This document shows, in pieces, positions 26,157 to 36,235 of a DNA stretch of 64,000 nt. Positions within the stretch are counted from its first letter, which is position 1, and each line of letters starts with the position of its first letter. Below the pieces are notes generated by a model. That model was given only the letters and a program-made list of their open reading frames with translations. It searched no databases and had not been told where the DNA came from. The DNA comes from CBFHTC01 sp965658815 (GTDB lineage: Bacteria > Pseudomonadota > Alphaproteobacteria > Rickettsiales > Rickettsiaceae). The translations under genes and the position numbers were made by a program. The stretch is taken from the NCBI GenBank assembly GCA_965658815.1, contig CBFHTC010000002.1:1-64000 (forward strand), read 5' to 3'.

Positions 26157-26603
26157 TTAATTTTGAGTCGAAAAATACACAGAATTATATATACTTTTTA
26201 TCTCGTATATTGGTAGTCCAAATATATTGGTCCAAGATCCTGTGATTTTCTTTATACCATATGTTAATATATCCTCCGCTTCAATTCTTTTTAAGTACAC
26301 AAACCTTATACGAGTTTTAATGATTTTATGTCGAATTATTTGATTTTTATCTTTCCATAAAATACAAGTAAGAGAATGAATGGATTTTCCAGATAATTTA
26401 CTCCAATTTAACTCCACAATCTCTCTATGGTTTTTATAAATATTCAGTACTGTTAAACGATTTTCCTGATTGATAATTTCACTACCGATTCTGATTAAAA
26501 ATTCTTTAAAATTTTCTCCTTTGTTTTTTATATTGGGTATTTTGCATAATGTCGCATTTAATTTAAATTGGTCGCAAAATCTTGAATTTGTAATAATATG
26601 CAT
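26157..26603 (-). CDS. Hypothetical soluble basic protein
   Basis: 148 residues, no family recognised. No membrane helix or signal peptide; Lys/Arg/Ile-rich with a cluster of hydrophobic strands around LTCILWKD and IIKTRIRFVYLKR. It follows the MrpD/NuoL-like gene by 5 bp, so the two are almost certainly cotranscribed and may work together, but it is not an obvious Mrp or Nuo subunit. Confidence 0.6.
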   Translation of the reverse strand: MHIITNSRFCDQFKLNATLCKIPNIKNKGENFKEFLIRIGSEIINQENRLTVLNIYKNHREIVELNWSKLSGKSIHSLTCILWKDKNQIIRHKIIKTRIRFVYLKRIEAEDILTYGIKKITGSWTNIFGLPIYEIKSIYNSVYFSTQN

Positions 26604-26608
26604 TTTGA

Positions 26609-27958
26609 TTAAAGTATCTCATTGAGTATTATACATGAAAAAGAAACTAATGTAATCCATTTATATTGAATATAGTCTATTATCGTATAGGCAATAAAAA
26701 ATATTATAGCATATTCAAATAAACCATTTATAATAAATAAAGTTAAAAAAGTAATAAACATTATTGTCGCTCTCTCTTGTAAAATTGCTTTGATTATCTT
26801 GTTGTTATAAACAAAAGACATGAAACAAATGATGAAATAAAGTTTATAATCTAAAAAATCCAATGCGTTTTTCTTAATATTTAGGCCATTTAAGAAGATA
26901 TGTCCCGATAAAAAAAAACACCCAACTACTGAAATATATGATATAGTAGATTCATATATGTTGGGATTCTTTAAATAAAAATTATTATATATGTTAGTTT
27001 TTAGGTAAATATACCCCAAATGTCCAAATAATGTAAATTTAAATAAAGCGTGAAATATTATATAGTATAATAATATATTTTCTTTTTGGTTTAATAAAAT
27101 CATTTGAGAAACATTGATGATGGTTGAGGAGGCTAATATCGTCTTATAATGATTGGTTGTCATTGCGTACAATGAAAAGACTATAATTGTGATAATCGGT
27201 GTAAAAAATATACTTGAATTCCAAAACAAATCTAATATCTTAAATTTTGTTAAATGATATTCATGATTATAATTTGTTAAACATCGTAGTATAAATATTA
27301 ATCCTGATTTTACTACTAAGCAGCTATGAAATAATGCGCTGATATAATGAGGAGCCTTCATAGCTGATATGATCCATCTTGAGGAAGGTAATATAGAAGC
27401 TTTTGCTGTAAAAATCATAATAAATATTAATTCATATTTTGAGAATTCGGCCTTATTAAAAGGCAATAAAGTGTTTTCATAGTCGAAGATTATTATAAAA
27501 ATTAAAAAAGTGCTGGGAATGATGGCGTATAAAATATAATCTTTTGTCGGCTCTATTAAAAGTTTATTATAATTCATTAAAAATAAACTTAAAACTGATA
27601 ATATTTCATAAAATATAAATAATGTAAAGAAATTATAAGATATCGAGATAATTAGTCCATTAAATACCGCAAAACATATCAAATATAATTCTGGTTTTGT
27701 TATTTTATTATTAAAAATCTTAGTATAATATATAGATATAGGTAATAAAGTTAAAAAAGTAAAAATATATACTAATGATAGTTTATCGTCAATATTAAAT
27801 AGTAATAGATTTCCAAACGATATGTTAGATAAACTAACTCTTTCATAATTGTAAAAAGCAATTATGAAAGGAATATAAGATATAAAGATATTTCTATTAA
27901 AATATATCAATAAGAAAACACATAACAGTGTAAATAATAAATATTGTAAAAAGTACAT
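26609..27958 (-). CDS. MrpD/NuoL/NuoM-like proton-translocating membrane subunit
   Basis: 449 residues with about 14 transmembrane helices. Family signatures: the conserved Glu in FFTLFIFYEILSVLSLF, the Lys/Pro/His block FTAKASILPSSRWIISAMKAPHYISALFHSCLVVKSG, and TILASSTIINVSQMIL in place of the antiporter K-x-x-L-A-x-S-S motif. It is shorter and more diverged than NuoL. It may be a stand-alone antiporter-like subunit or part of a scattered Mrp system. No other nuo genes are adjacent. Confidence 0.8.
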   Translation of the reverse strand: MYFLQYLLFTLLCVFLLIYFNRNIFISYIPFIIAFYNYERVSLSNISFGNLLLFNIDDKLSLVYIFTFLTLLPISIYYTKIFNNKITKPELYLICFAVFNGLIISISYNFFTLFIFYEILSVLSLFLMNYNKLLIEPTKDYILYAIIPSTFLIFIIIFDYENTLLPFNKAEFSKYELIFIMIFTAKASILPSSRWIISAMKAPHYISALFHSCLVVKSGLIFILRCLTNYNHEYHLTKFKILDLFWNSSIFFTPIITIIVFSLYAMTTNHYKTILASSTIINVSQMILLNQKENILLYYIIFHALFKFTLFGHLGYIYLKTNIYNNFYLKNPNIYESTISYISVVGCFFLSGHIFLNGLNIKKNALDFLDYKLYFIICFMSFVYNNKIIKAILQERATIMFITFLTLFIINGLFEYAIIFFIAYTIIDYIQYKWITLVSFSCIILNEIL

Positions 27959-27977
27959 TTGATTCTTGATATTAGCT

Positions 27978-28005
27978 ATTATAGCAAGAAAATACCTTTA
28001 GTCAA
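27978..28005 (-). promoter_or_regulatory. Predicted promoter of the MrpD-like operon
   Basis: Minus strand TTGACT, 16-bp spacer, TATAAT; the -10 box ends 19 nt before the ATG at 27958. Confidence 0.5.
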
Positions 28006-28010
28006 TTTTT

Positions 28011-30092
28011 TTATATATTATTAATTAATATTTGTCTTTGTCCTTTGTCGTTCTGAGGACTTAAAATTTTATTTTTTTCCATTTCCTCTACAATACTTGC
28101 GGCTTTATTAAATCCAATTCTTAAATGCCTTTGAATAAAACTAATAGAGGTTTTTTTGTGCTTGAGAACTAATTTTATTGCTTCTTTATAGATACTTAAA
28201 TCATCTGATGTTAAATTTGACTTTTCTTCTATTCTCCCTTCTTCATCCCTTTTATTTTGCATATCTTTGTGAATATCTATATAATCTGGTAATTTTTGAG
28301 ATTTTAAATAAGAGACGACTTTTGCTATTTCATTTTCATCTACAAAGGGACAATGAGCCCTTGTGGTTTCGACAGAGTTTGAAAAAAGCATATCTCCTTT
28401 TCCAAGTAATTTTTCTCCTCCTTCTCTGTCAATAATTGTTCTACTATCAATTTGTGATGCTACTTTAAAGCTAATTCTATGAGGAAAGTTTGCCTTTATA
28501 ATTCCTGTCACAACATTTACAGAAGGTCTCTGTGTTGCCATGATTAAATGAATTCCAGCCGCTCTAGATTTTTGCGCAATTCTTTGAATTAATTTTTCTA
28601 TCTCTTTTCCTGTTGTCAACATTAAATCAGCAAACTCGTCAAGTATTACAATGATATAAGGCATTTTTTTTAAAACTAAAGTCATATCTTCATATATAGG
28701 AGTATTGCTTTTTGGGTCAAATGATGTCTGTACTTTAGATTTTTTTACGTTACTTTGATCTTTCATTAGTCCAGATATTTTTGCGTTATAGTTTTTGATA
28801 TTTCTTGTCTCCATCTTCATCATTAATTTATACCTCTTTTCCATTTCTTCGATAATCCATTTTAATGCTAATAAAGATTGAGCTGGATCGGTAATTACAG
28901 GAGTTAACAAATGAGGAATATCATTATATATTGATAATTCAAGCATTTTAGGGTCTATCATAATTAATTTACATTCTTCTGGATTGAAATTATACAGTAT
29001 TGATAAAATAATCGTATTTAGTCCAACGGACTTTCCAGAACCAGTAGTTCCCGCTATTAATAAATGAGGAGACAGGGCTAAGTCTTGTATAACAGGATTT
29101 CCATAAATATTATAACCTAAAATTATAGGAATATCATGTTCCGTATTTACAAATAGTGTATTTTCTATCAGCTCCTTAATATGAAAGATAGCTCTTTTAT
29201 GTTTTGGTATTTCAATTCCTAAGACATCTTTATTTTTTATATGAGCGATACGAATTGAAGAAGTTGCCATTACTCGGGATATATCATCGGCTAAACTTAT
29301 GATTCTTGTATTTTTAATTCCTGGATTAGGTTGAAACTCAAAAATTAGCATTAAGTGACCTTGTTTTACATTTACTATTTTTCCTTGTACATCAAAATCA
29401 TTTAAGTGTTTTAATAAAGCTTTTGAAATATTTCTTAGTTCTTCATTAGATGCAAATAAACCTTTTTCTTGATTTGAGTTATTTAATAATGATGTTTTAG
29501 GCATTAAAAATTTATCTTTTTCATAAAAAAAATCATTCTTTGGTATACTTCTTTTTATATTATTATTATAATGCGAAGTGTTTTGCTTTAGATTAGGAGA
29601 TATGTTATTGAGAACTAATATATTAGTTGCCCTTTTAAATAAGTATAGTTGTATAATAAAAAACAAAGGAGCAAAAATTATTCCATAATGTACAAAATGG
29701 TTACTGATATCTTGGAATATACCAAAATTAAATAAATTTACATAATGGTTTAATATACCTAATCCTAATATATTTAAAAAAGCAGCAAGCTTCATAAGTT
29801 GTATAATAAAAATAATTGTTAAATTAGATATTGTTTCTATTCTGCTATATATAAAATAAATAAGAGTTAATAACATATACGATAACATAATATAGGTTCC
29901 AGCAGTTCCCATTAGCTGATATTGTAAATCTATATATATAGAGCCTATTTCTTGAAAAAGATCTTGGTTATGTGAGTTTGAAGCTGAATTTAAGGAAAAA
30001 TTAAATTTATTATATGTGATGATTGAAAAAATAGTTAATAAGCAATATATTGTAATTATAATAAAATATGGATTAATAAATTTTTTATTCAT
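28011..30092 (-). CDS. ftsK: DNA translocase FtsK
   Basis: 693 residues, compact for FtsK. There are four N-terminal transmembrane helices (residues about 8-155), a very short linker, then the RecA-like motor with Walker A GTTGSGKSVGLN and Walker B VILDEFADLM, followed by AGIHLIMATQRPSVNVVTG. A C-terminal winged-helix gamma domain (SISFIQRHLRIGFNKAASIVEEME) is present, so it can read KOPS and activate Xer recombination. It couples division to terminus segregation. The start overlaps the end of efp by 4 bp. Confidence 0.97.
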   Translation of the reverse strand: MNKKFINPYFIIITIYCLLTIFSIITYNKFNFSLNSASNSHNQDLFQEIGSIYIDLQYQLMGTAGTYIMLSYMLLTLIYFIYSRIETISNLTIIFIIQLMKLAAFLNILGLGILNHYVNLFNFGIFQDISNHFVHYGIIFAPLFFIIQLYLFKRATNILVLNNISPNLKQNTSHYNNNIKRSIPKNDFFYEKDKFLMPKTSLLNNSNQEKGLFASNEELRNISKALLKHLNDFDVQGKIVNVKQGHLMLIFEFQPNPGIKNTRIISLADDISRVMATSSIRIAHIKNKDVLGIEIPKHKRAIFHIKELIENTLFVNTEHDIPIILGYNIYGNPVIQDLALSPHLLIAGTTGSGKSVGLNTIILSILYNFNPEECKLIMIDPKMLELSIYNDIPHLLTPVITDPAQSLLALKWIIEEMEKRYKLMMKMETRNIKNYNAKISGLMKDQSNVKKSKVQTSFDPKSNTPIYEDMTLVLKKMPYIIVILDEFADLMLTTGKEIEKLIQRIAQKSRAAGIHLIMATQRPSVNVVTGIIKANFPHRISFKVASQIDSRTIIDREGGEKLLGKGDMLFSNSVETTRAHCPFVDENEIAKVVSYLKSQKLPDYIDIHKDMQNKRDEEGRIEEKSNLTSDDLSIYKEAIKLVLKHKKTSISFIQRHLRIGFNKAASIVEEMEKNKILSPQNDKGQRQILINNI

Positions 30093-30673
30093 AACTGTGC
30101 CTTTTTGTTATCTCGATTTACAAATGATAAATCTTCAGTTTTAATTGTAATATATTCCCCTTCTTGTATATATGCTGGAATTTTTACTTCTATCTGGTTT
30201 TCTAGTACTGCTCTTTTATACGAAGGGTTCTGTTGTGCTTTTTTTATTTCAGGGTCCTTTTCGATAATTTGTAATGATACTTTTTGCGGAAGCTGAAGTG
30301 ATATGATTTTTTCTTCATATAAAACTAATTCGACTTCAATTTCTTTAAATAAGAACATTTTTTGGTGATCTGATAGTAGACTTTTATTCACTTCATATTG
30401 TTCTAAAGTTTTATTATCTAAAAATACGTAGTTTTCACCATCAAAAAATAAAAAATTTGTTGTTATTTTTTCTAAATATGCTTTTTCAATATTGTCATCC
30501 GTCTTAAATCTTTCATTTCGACTTATGTTTGTTTTTAGCTCTCTTAAAGTCACTTGAGCAAAGCTTCCTCCTTTTCCTGGCTGAACTAAACTTGGATTTC
30601 CTTCAACTTTCATAAGCTTATTGTTTAAAATTATAATTTCTCCGGACTTTAAGTTTTTAGCTGCTTTTTGCAT
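30089..30673 (-). CDS. efp: Translation elongation factor P
   Basis: 194 residues in three beta-barrel domains. The tip loop is PGKGGSFAQ with Lys34, the residue modified by EpmA or a similar enzyme in many bacteria. The C-terminal domain has PSYKRAVLENQIEVKIPAYIQEGEYITI. EF-P relieves stalling at polyproline. No modification enzyme is in this window. It heads an operon with ftsK; its 20-nt leader has no clear Shine-Dalgarno. Confidence 0.96.
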   Translation of the reverse strand: MQKAAKNLKSGEIIILNNKLMKVEGNPSLVQPGKGGSFAQVTLRELKTNISRNERFKTDDNIEKAYLEKITTNFLFFDGENYVFLDNKTLEQYEVNKSLLSDHQKMFLFKEIEVELVLYEEKIISLQLPQKVSLQIIEKDPEIKKAQQNPSYKRAVLENQIEVKIPAYIQEGEYITIKTEDLSFVNRDNKKAQL

Positions 30674-30693
30674 ATTTTTTTTAATATCTATAT

Positions 30694-30722
30694 AATATAT
30701 AACAAATAACGCTAAAAATCAA
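30694..30722 (-). promoter_or_regulatory. Predicted promoter of efp-ftsK
   Basis: Minus strand TTGATT, 17-bp spacer, TATATT; the -10 box ends 20 nt before the efp ATG. Confidence 0.6.
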
Positions 30723-30724
30723 GT

Positions 30725-31981
30725 TCATAATAAATCTTTTTTGACTTTTATTTTTCCATCAATAAAATTTATATACATTTTATCTGGTACATCTTTTACA
30801 GAAGATATAGTTTTGTTATTTATATTTGTAATATAGCTTATTTTATTTTTTTTGATAAATGATAAAATATCTGATTGAGGTTTACTGATAGTGTTATCGA
30901 TTTTATATATTTCGTGATTGAATTTATTTTCTATTTGATTTTTTATATCTTTTATTGTATGAAAATAATAATTAAAAATCTGATTTGATAAATATTGAAA
31001 ATGTGATGCTTTTGTTTTAATCTCATTTGTTATTGAAATGTTTTTAAATTTTTCTTTTATAATATCAAGTTTTTGTATAATATTTAAAATTGGAGAATTA
31101 TATTTTATATCATTTTCTATAATATTTAAGTGTTTTGTTTGATAATCTATTTTAAATTTAAAATGATTGATAATTTTGTTTTTTATTAACTTGATGTTTT
31201 CTAATATATTTGATTTATGCGGAGTACTGATCTCTGCGGCAGCGGTAGGTGTCGGAGCGCGAAGGTCTGAGGCAAAATCGCATAATGTAAAATCAGTTTC
31301 ATGACCTATAGCCGAAATGATTGGAATTTTTGATTTAAATATTGTTTTTACTAGATTTTCATCATTAAAGCACCATAAATCTTCGATTGACCCTCCACCT
31401 CTTGCGACAATAATGGTATCTATGTTTTTATCTTGTAGTTTTTCAATCGCTCTGCATATATCTTGAGCGGCGGTTTTTCCTTGCACTATGGTAGGAGAAA
31501 GTATTATCTTGATAGGATATCTTTCTTCTATACGATGTAGTATATCTTGAATAACAGCGCCCGTTGACGAAGTAACGATACCAATGCTTGTAGGATATTT
31601 TTTTATTGGTCTATTTTGTACAAAGAAATCTTTAAGCTTGGTTTTTAATTTTTCAAGCTCTTGTAGCAAATTGCCTGAGCCCTCAAGTTGAATTCCTAAA
31701 ATATTTAATTGATATCGAGAGCCTCCTCCATAAGCAGTAATTTTGCCTTTTGCTATTATTTTATCTCCTTCTTTTAGTGATATAGGAATTTTATTTTTAT
31801 TAAAACTCCATATTGTACAAAATAAAACATTTGCTTCGTCCTTTAAATTTAAGTAAGTATGATTTGAAGCAGTTTTTTTTAAGTTTGATACTTCTCCTAT
31901 AATTTCAACATATGTAAAATTATTTTCTATAAGTGATTTTAAGGATTTAGATATTTCGCTGACAGAGTATATTTTATTCAT
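30725..31981 (-). CDS. xseA: Exodeoxyribonuclease VII large subunit
   Basis: 418 residues. The N-terminal OB-fold contains VEIIGEVSNLKKTASNHTYLNLKDE; the catalytic core has IGIVTSSTGAVIQDILHRIEERYP, IIVARGGGSIEDLWCFNDE and AIGHETDFTLCDFASDLRAPTPTAAAE, all hallmarks of XseA. A long helical C-terminal region follows. It degrades single-stranded DNA to oligonucleotides; the small subunit gene xseB is not in this window. It follows the symporter gene by 14 bp. Confidence 0.97.
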   Translation of the reverse strand: MNKIYSVSEISKSLKSLIENNFTYVEIIGEVSNLKKTASNHTYLNLKDEANVLFCTIWSFNKNKIPISLKEGDKIIAKGKITAYGGGSRYQLNILGIQLEGSGNLLQELEKLKTKLKDFFVQNRPIKKYPTSIGIVTSSTGAVIQDILHRIEERYPIKIILSPTIVQGKTAAQDICRAIEKLQDKNIDTIIVARGGGSIEDLWCFNDENLVKTIFKSKIPIISAIGHETDFTLCDFASDLRAPTPTAAAEISTPHKSNILENIKLIKNKIINHFKFKIDYQTKHLNIIENDIKYNSPILNIIQKLDIIKEKFKNISITNEIKTKASHFQYLSNQIFNYYFHTIKDIKNQIENKFNHEIYKIDNTISKPQSDILSFIKKNKISYITNINNKTISSVKDVPDKMYINFIDGKIKVKKDLL

Positions 31982-31995
31982 AAATATATTTTATT

Positions 31996-33525
31996 CTAGT
32001 GTTTGTAATTTATAATCTCATCCATAGTTTTTCTTTTAAAGAATTTAGGATTAGCAAAAAAAGATAATATTATCACAGTTGTCAAATTAGAAAGTAGAGG
32101 GATCAGAGTTCGAAGAGGCAAGATATAACGGAGCAATAAGATATTGTCTGCAAATAATTCTTTATTAAGATATAATGACCATATGATTATGTTAACTGTT
32201 ATTCCGACAGCAGCACCAATAAATGTATGAGATCTTTTAGGCACAAATCCTATTATTGAAATATCTAATATACCAGCAAACATAGAAGTGTATATAGATC
32301 CAAAGAACATTGATATGTTATATATATATGTAATTGAAATATTATTTTGTATATATACGTAAGATATTATCCAGGATAAGATAAAGCAAGACCAGACGGC
32401 AAAACCTGCAATCGAGATTTTTACAGAGTCTGATAGGGTATATCCATGCAAAATGTCATTAGAAACGTAAGAGGATAATATGTTTGCTAAAGTGTCAACT
32501 GTAGACATAAATAAAGCCAATATCGCACATATAAAGATTATTTTATATAATATAGTATACATTCCACTTCCGTTCATATTATCTATTAAAAAGGAAATAG
32601 AAAACATATCTGATTTTTTATCAACATTAAAGTTTCCATTTTCATTGTGGTAAATATTTCTAATACATATACCGATAACTGAGAATATGACTCCAAAAAT
32701 AAAAATTGCATTAGAGCTCATAAACATAGTTGTAGCGGCCTGTTTTCTTGAAGAACAAGTAACAACTCTCTGGTATGTTGAAGCTTTATGAAGAGGAAGA
32801 ATGCCTATTATAATCATAGGTAGTATTTCCATGAGCACTTTGTCATAATTAACAGATGGTATCGGAAAATTATTTTCATTTACATCTGTCGTCACGTGAT
32901 ATATAAAAGATATTTTTGATATATCTATATTTATATTTTGTATTATGGTCATTAAGAAAAATGGAATAACTAATAAAAAAATCACTACTTGAATTTTATC
33001 AGTTTTAATAACAGATGTAATTCCTCCTTTAGTTGTATAGTAAGCTATTGCAAATAGAATAAATATTTCATATACATACGCATATTTAATATTTAATATA
33101 GAGGTAAATATTTTATCTAAGTAAATTAGAGAAGATGCCAATTCTCCAATGAGAGGTAGCAATATAGCTATACTCATTATCATTCGCATATTATTAGATG
33201 TTTTAAATATAGTTGCATATGCCTCGCTTATTGTAGGAGTTTTTATAGGCAGTACTAAGTATCTTATCAAGTAAGCGTAAATATATTTACGAAATAAATC
33301 TGCGGCTAGATCTATAATAGAGAATATACCAAAAATAAATGATTGCATAATTAGTTGGGCCACATATCTAACTGAAGCGATAACAGCGATCCAGCTAATC
33401 ATTATTTCAAAATTTGAGAATGTCTTTCCTAGTGTAAATTCTTTTAAGTTTTTTACAGAGTTTTCTGTAAAAGAGAATAATAAAAAGAATAAAGAAAAAC
33501 AAATTATTGTGATTTCGTATATCAT
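31996..33525 (-). CDS. Sodium:solute symporter (SSF) family protein, copy 1
   Basis: About 509 residues with 13 or so transmembrane helices. The SSF hallmark YYTTKGGITSVIKTDKIQVV is at the end of helix 5-6, and GILPLHKASTYQRVVTCSSRKQA matches the conserved region after helix 7. SSF carriers use Na+ (or H+) to import solutes such as proline, pantothenate or sugars; the substrate is unknown. I use the ATG at 33525; a TTG at 33561 would add 12 hydrophilic residues (RLKCQCKKNYH). A related gene lies immediately upstream. Confidence 0.85.
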   Translation of the reverse strand: MIYEITIICFSLFFLLFSFTENSVKNLKEFTLGKTFSNFEIMISWIAVIASVRYVAQLIMQSFIFGIFSIIDLAADLFRKYIYAYLIRYLVLPIKTPTISEAYATIFKTSNNMRMIMSIAILLPLIGELASSLIYLDKIFTSILNIKYAYVYEIFILFAIAYYTTKGGITSVIKTDKIQVVIFLLVIPFFLMTIIQNINIDISKISFIYHVTTDVNENNFPIPSVNYDKVLMEILPMIIIGILPLHKASTYQRVVTCSSRKQAATTMFMSSNAIFIFGVIFSVIGICIRNIYHNENGNFNVDKKSDMFSISFLIDNMNGSGMYTILYKIIFICAILALFMSTVDTLANILSSYVSNDILHGYTLSDSVKISIAGFAVWSCFILSWIISYVYIQNNISITYIYNISMFFGSIYTSMFAGILDISIIGFVPKRSHTFIGAAVGITVNIIIWSLYLNKELFADNILLLRYILPLRTLIPLLSNLTTVIILSFFANPKFFKRKTMDEIINYKH

Positions 33526-33602
33526 ATGATAATTTTTTTTACACTGGCATTTTAAACGCAATTAGTATAAAAGTATAGGCAAGCAGTAAATATTTTAAAG
33601 AA

Positions 33603-35006
33603 TTATCTTTGTGTTTTTTTTATATGTGACATAATCGCTACAGTTGCTATGTTGCTTATAATAGCTATAACGGTTGCTAAATAAATCTCGTAGTAAAATG
33701 ATGTTACAAATAATGCTATTAAGCCCGAAGCCATTCCATAGTAAGTGACTTCGTTGCTGATTTTTATACCTACCGCTTTGGCCTCAAAGACTCCTCCAAA
33801 CATAGCTGTGTATATTGAAAATATTACGGTTAATATTTGAGGTATGTTAATACTTAGATTTAAATAATCAAAAAATAGCGCCAAAAAACAGACTATTAAG
33901 TATCCTAAAATGCTCAATTTACTTACAAGTAGCTTATTTTTTGATTTGTAAAAGATATCATTTTGTATATAGCTCGTGAAAAGTATAGCTTGAATATCAA
34001 TCGATGTTAACAATCCTAAAAAGAGAATAAATATCATTGCTATTTTGTAATAATACACATTTAATATATTGTTCATTATCTGATTTTGTATTTTTGAAAA
34101 AAATTGTATGGTGTTATTTTGATTGTTTATTAAATTAGCATCATTGTCTACTACCAGTGTTGATTCCACAATAGCGATTAAGGCCATTCCTATAATAAAA
34201 ATTATTACTCCTGATAAAATTGGCGTATATTTCTTTTGCTCATTAGACTTACATATTCTAAATAAATGATATTGCTCAGCTCTCATAAATGGCATGATTG
34301 TTGAAATATACATAATATACATATACATGTCATTTTCGTTTAAAAAATTATTATTTACATATGTGCTGAAAGGTAAGGTGTAGTTTATATATAAATTATA
34401 AAACACAAAAATCAATGTGATGAATAAAGTGATGAATAAAGTGATCATATAAATTTTATTAGTTATTCCTACAAATCTCATTCCATGAGTTGTTAAATAT
34501 ATCGCTATAATTATAAGTACTAAGAAAATCATAAGTGTTGGGCGTTCAAATTTCATACTGTTTGTTAAAAATGATTTAAACATTATAATCGCTAAGGAGG
34601 TTTTAACTACTGAAGATATAGAAATTAAAATACCAATTAAGATTTGCAAGTATCTATTTTGATATAAGTAAAAATGAGCTCCTCCAAGAGTTAATATATG
34701 ATTTGGTATTTTGTAATATTGAAATAAAATAGAATAATTAATTTTCCTTATAAGGTCAATTACAGAGAATATTATCATTGCCGTATAACCTTTTTTTACA
34801 ATAAACTCAAAATTTCCAGTTATATACCTAAAAGAAACATACAAAACGATCCATTGAGATATTATAAAAAAATAACTTTTATCTTTATTTCTAATAAAGC
34901 TGTCAAAATTTGTTGGAGGTTTTTGTTTGCCTGCAAATATAAAAATTATCATAAATAGCGCTATGAATATTATATCAAATCGAATATTGTTTATATCTAA
35001 TAACAT
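33603..35006 (-). CDS. Sodium:solute symporter (SSF) family protein, copy 2
   Basis: 467 residues, polytopic. It shares the layout of the adjacent copy 1: IYLTTHGMRFVGITNKIYMITLF corresponds to the GG-x-x-A-V-x-x-TD-x-I-Q motif but has lost the double Gly and the Asp, and FMRAEQYHLFRICKSNEQK corresponds to the helix 7 motif. It is probably a diverged tandem duplicate whose ion coupling may have changed. A 12-bp repeat gives TLFITLFIT near residue 195. It has its own promoter, and copy 1 follows 41 bp downstream. Confidence 0.75.
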   Translation of the reverse strand: MLLDINNIRFDIIFIALFMIIFIFAGKQKPPTNFDSFIRNKDKSYFFIISQWIVLYVSFRYITGNFEFIVKKGYTAMIIFSVIDLIRKINYSILFQYYKIPNHILTLGGAHFYLYQNRYLQILIGILISISSVVKTSLAIIMFKSFLTNSMKFERPTLMIFLVLIIIAIYLTTHGMRFVGITNKIYMITLFITLFITLIFVFYNLYINYTLPFSTYVNNNFLNENDMYMYIMYISTIMPFMRAEQYHLFRICKSNEQKKYTPILSGVIIFIIGMALIAIVESTLVVDNDANLINNQNNTIQFFSKIQNQIMNNILNVYYYKIAMIFILFLGLLTSIDIQAILFTSYIQNDIFYKSKNKLLVSKLSILGYLIVCFLALFFDYLNLSINIPQILTVIFSIYTAMFGGVFEAKAVGIKISNEVTYYGMASGLIALFVTSFYYEIYLATVIAIISNIATVAIMSHIKKTQR

Positions 35007-35027
35007 TGCAGTATTATCAATTAATTA

Positions 35028-35055
35028 ATATTATAATACTTTTTTTATAAGTCAA
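35028..35055 (-). promoter_or_regulatory. Predicted promoter of the tandem symporter genes
   Basis: Minus strand TTGACT, 16-bp spacer, TAATAT; the -10 box ends 21 nt before the ATG at 35006. Confidence 0.5.
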
Positions 35056-35080
35056 GCTTTTTTTTTACACATTATTTTAT

Positions 35081-36202
35081 TTAAATGATCCATCCGCCTC
35101 CTAGTACTCTAGAATGTTCATAAAATGCGCATAATTGCCCTGGTGCTATGCCTTTTTGGGGTTCGTCTAAAATAACCAGGACCATGTTATTATTCTTTTT
35201 TAATTTCGCCGCCACCGCCTTTTGTCCAATTCGAATCTTTACCTGCAGTTTATAATTGTCTAAAGTTTTTGATTCTTTTAGCCAATTGATATTCTTTAAT
35301 AAAAATGTCTTTCGATATAAAAATTTTTCTTCTCCTACAATGATTGTATTTGACTTTGCGTCAATTTTGATAACGTATAAAGGGTCTCTATGAGCTATAT
35401 TTATTCCTTTTCTTTGACCGACTGTATAGTGTATAATTCCCCTATGCTTGCCTAAAGTTTTTCCATTTGTGTCTATTATTATGCCTTCTTTTTCAAAATC
35501 TGAATTTACTTTAGCTATAAAATCTGCGTGACCCTTTTTTGCTGTAAAACAAATATCCTGACTGGCTTTTTTGTTTGCCGTCGGTACTTGTAGTTTTTCC
35601 GCCAATAATCTCGTCTCCTTTTTTGTCTCAAATTCTCCTAAAGGAAATAATAGCATATCAATTTGGTCTTGTGTTAGCATAGATAGAAAATAACTTTGAT
35701 CTCCATGTAAAAATTTACCTTGATGAAGTTCTTTGGTTTTAGTATTCTCGTTATATATTATTCTTACATAGTGCCCAGTAGCAACTTTGTTCGCTTTGAC
35801 AAATTTTGCATAATTAATTAGCTCATCAAATTTGACGCTTTTGTTACAGGTTACGCAAGGAGAAGGTGTTTTCCCTTCTGTGTAGTTTGAAATAAACTCA
35901 TTTATAACTATGTCTTGAAATTTTTCTCCAAAATCAAGAACGACGTGATTTACTTGCATTTGTTTTGCTGAATCTATTGCGTCTTGTATATGGTTCTCTG
36001 GAATATCGTGTTTATCCCTGATCCTTTGTTCAATCGGTATATCGGTCTGAGTTGCTTCTTTTTTTGTTTTACTTACTAATTCATCGTTACATAGCCTCAG
36101 AGTTAATCCTATTACGTCGTAACCTTCTTGTTGTAATAGTTTTGCAGTTGTTGAGCTATCTACGCCTCCTGACATACCCACTATGACTTTTTCTTTTTTC
36201 AT
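35081..36202 (-). CDS. mnmA: tRNA-specific 2-thiouridylase MnmA
   Basis: 373 residues. The PP-loop GMSGGVDSSTTAKLL is at residues 9-23; the catalytic Cys pair is represented by GKTPSPCVTCNKSVKF and KASQDICFT; HYTVGQRKGI lies in the central domain. MnmA adds sulfur to wobble U34 of tRNA Lys, Glu and Gln. It follows a small membrane-anchored protein gene by 33 bp and is likely cotranscribed with it. Confidence 0.97.
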   Translation of the reverse strand: MKKEKVIVGMSGGVDSSTTAKLLQQEGYDVIGLTLRLCNDELVSKTKKEATQTDIPIEQRIRDKHDIPENHIQDAIDSAKQMQVNHVVLDFGEKFQDIVINEFISNYTEGKTPSPCVTCNKSVKFDELINYAKFVKANKVATGHYVRIIYNENTKTKELHQGKFLHGDQSYFLSMLTQDQIDMLLFPLGEFETKKETRLLAEKLQVPTANKKASQDICFTAKKGHADFIAKVNSDFEKEGIIIDTNGKTLGKHRGIIHYTVGQRKGINIAHRDPLYVIKIDAKSNTIIVGEEKFLYRKTFLLKNINWLKESKTLDNYKLQVKIRIGQKAVAAKLKKNNNMVLVILDEPQKGIAPGQLCAFYEHSRVLGGGWII

Positions 36203-36235
36203 TTTTTCTCAAATTTTAATTACATTATATTATAA

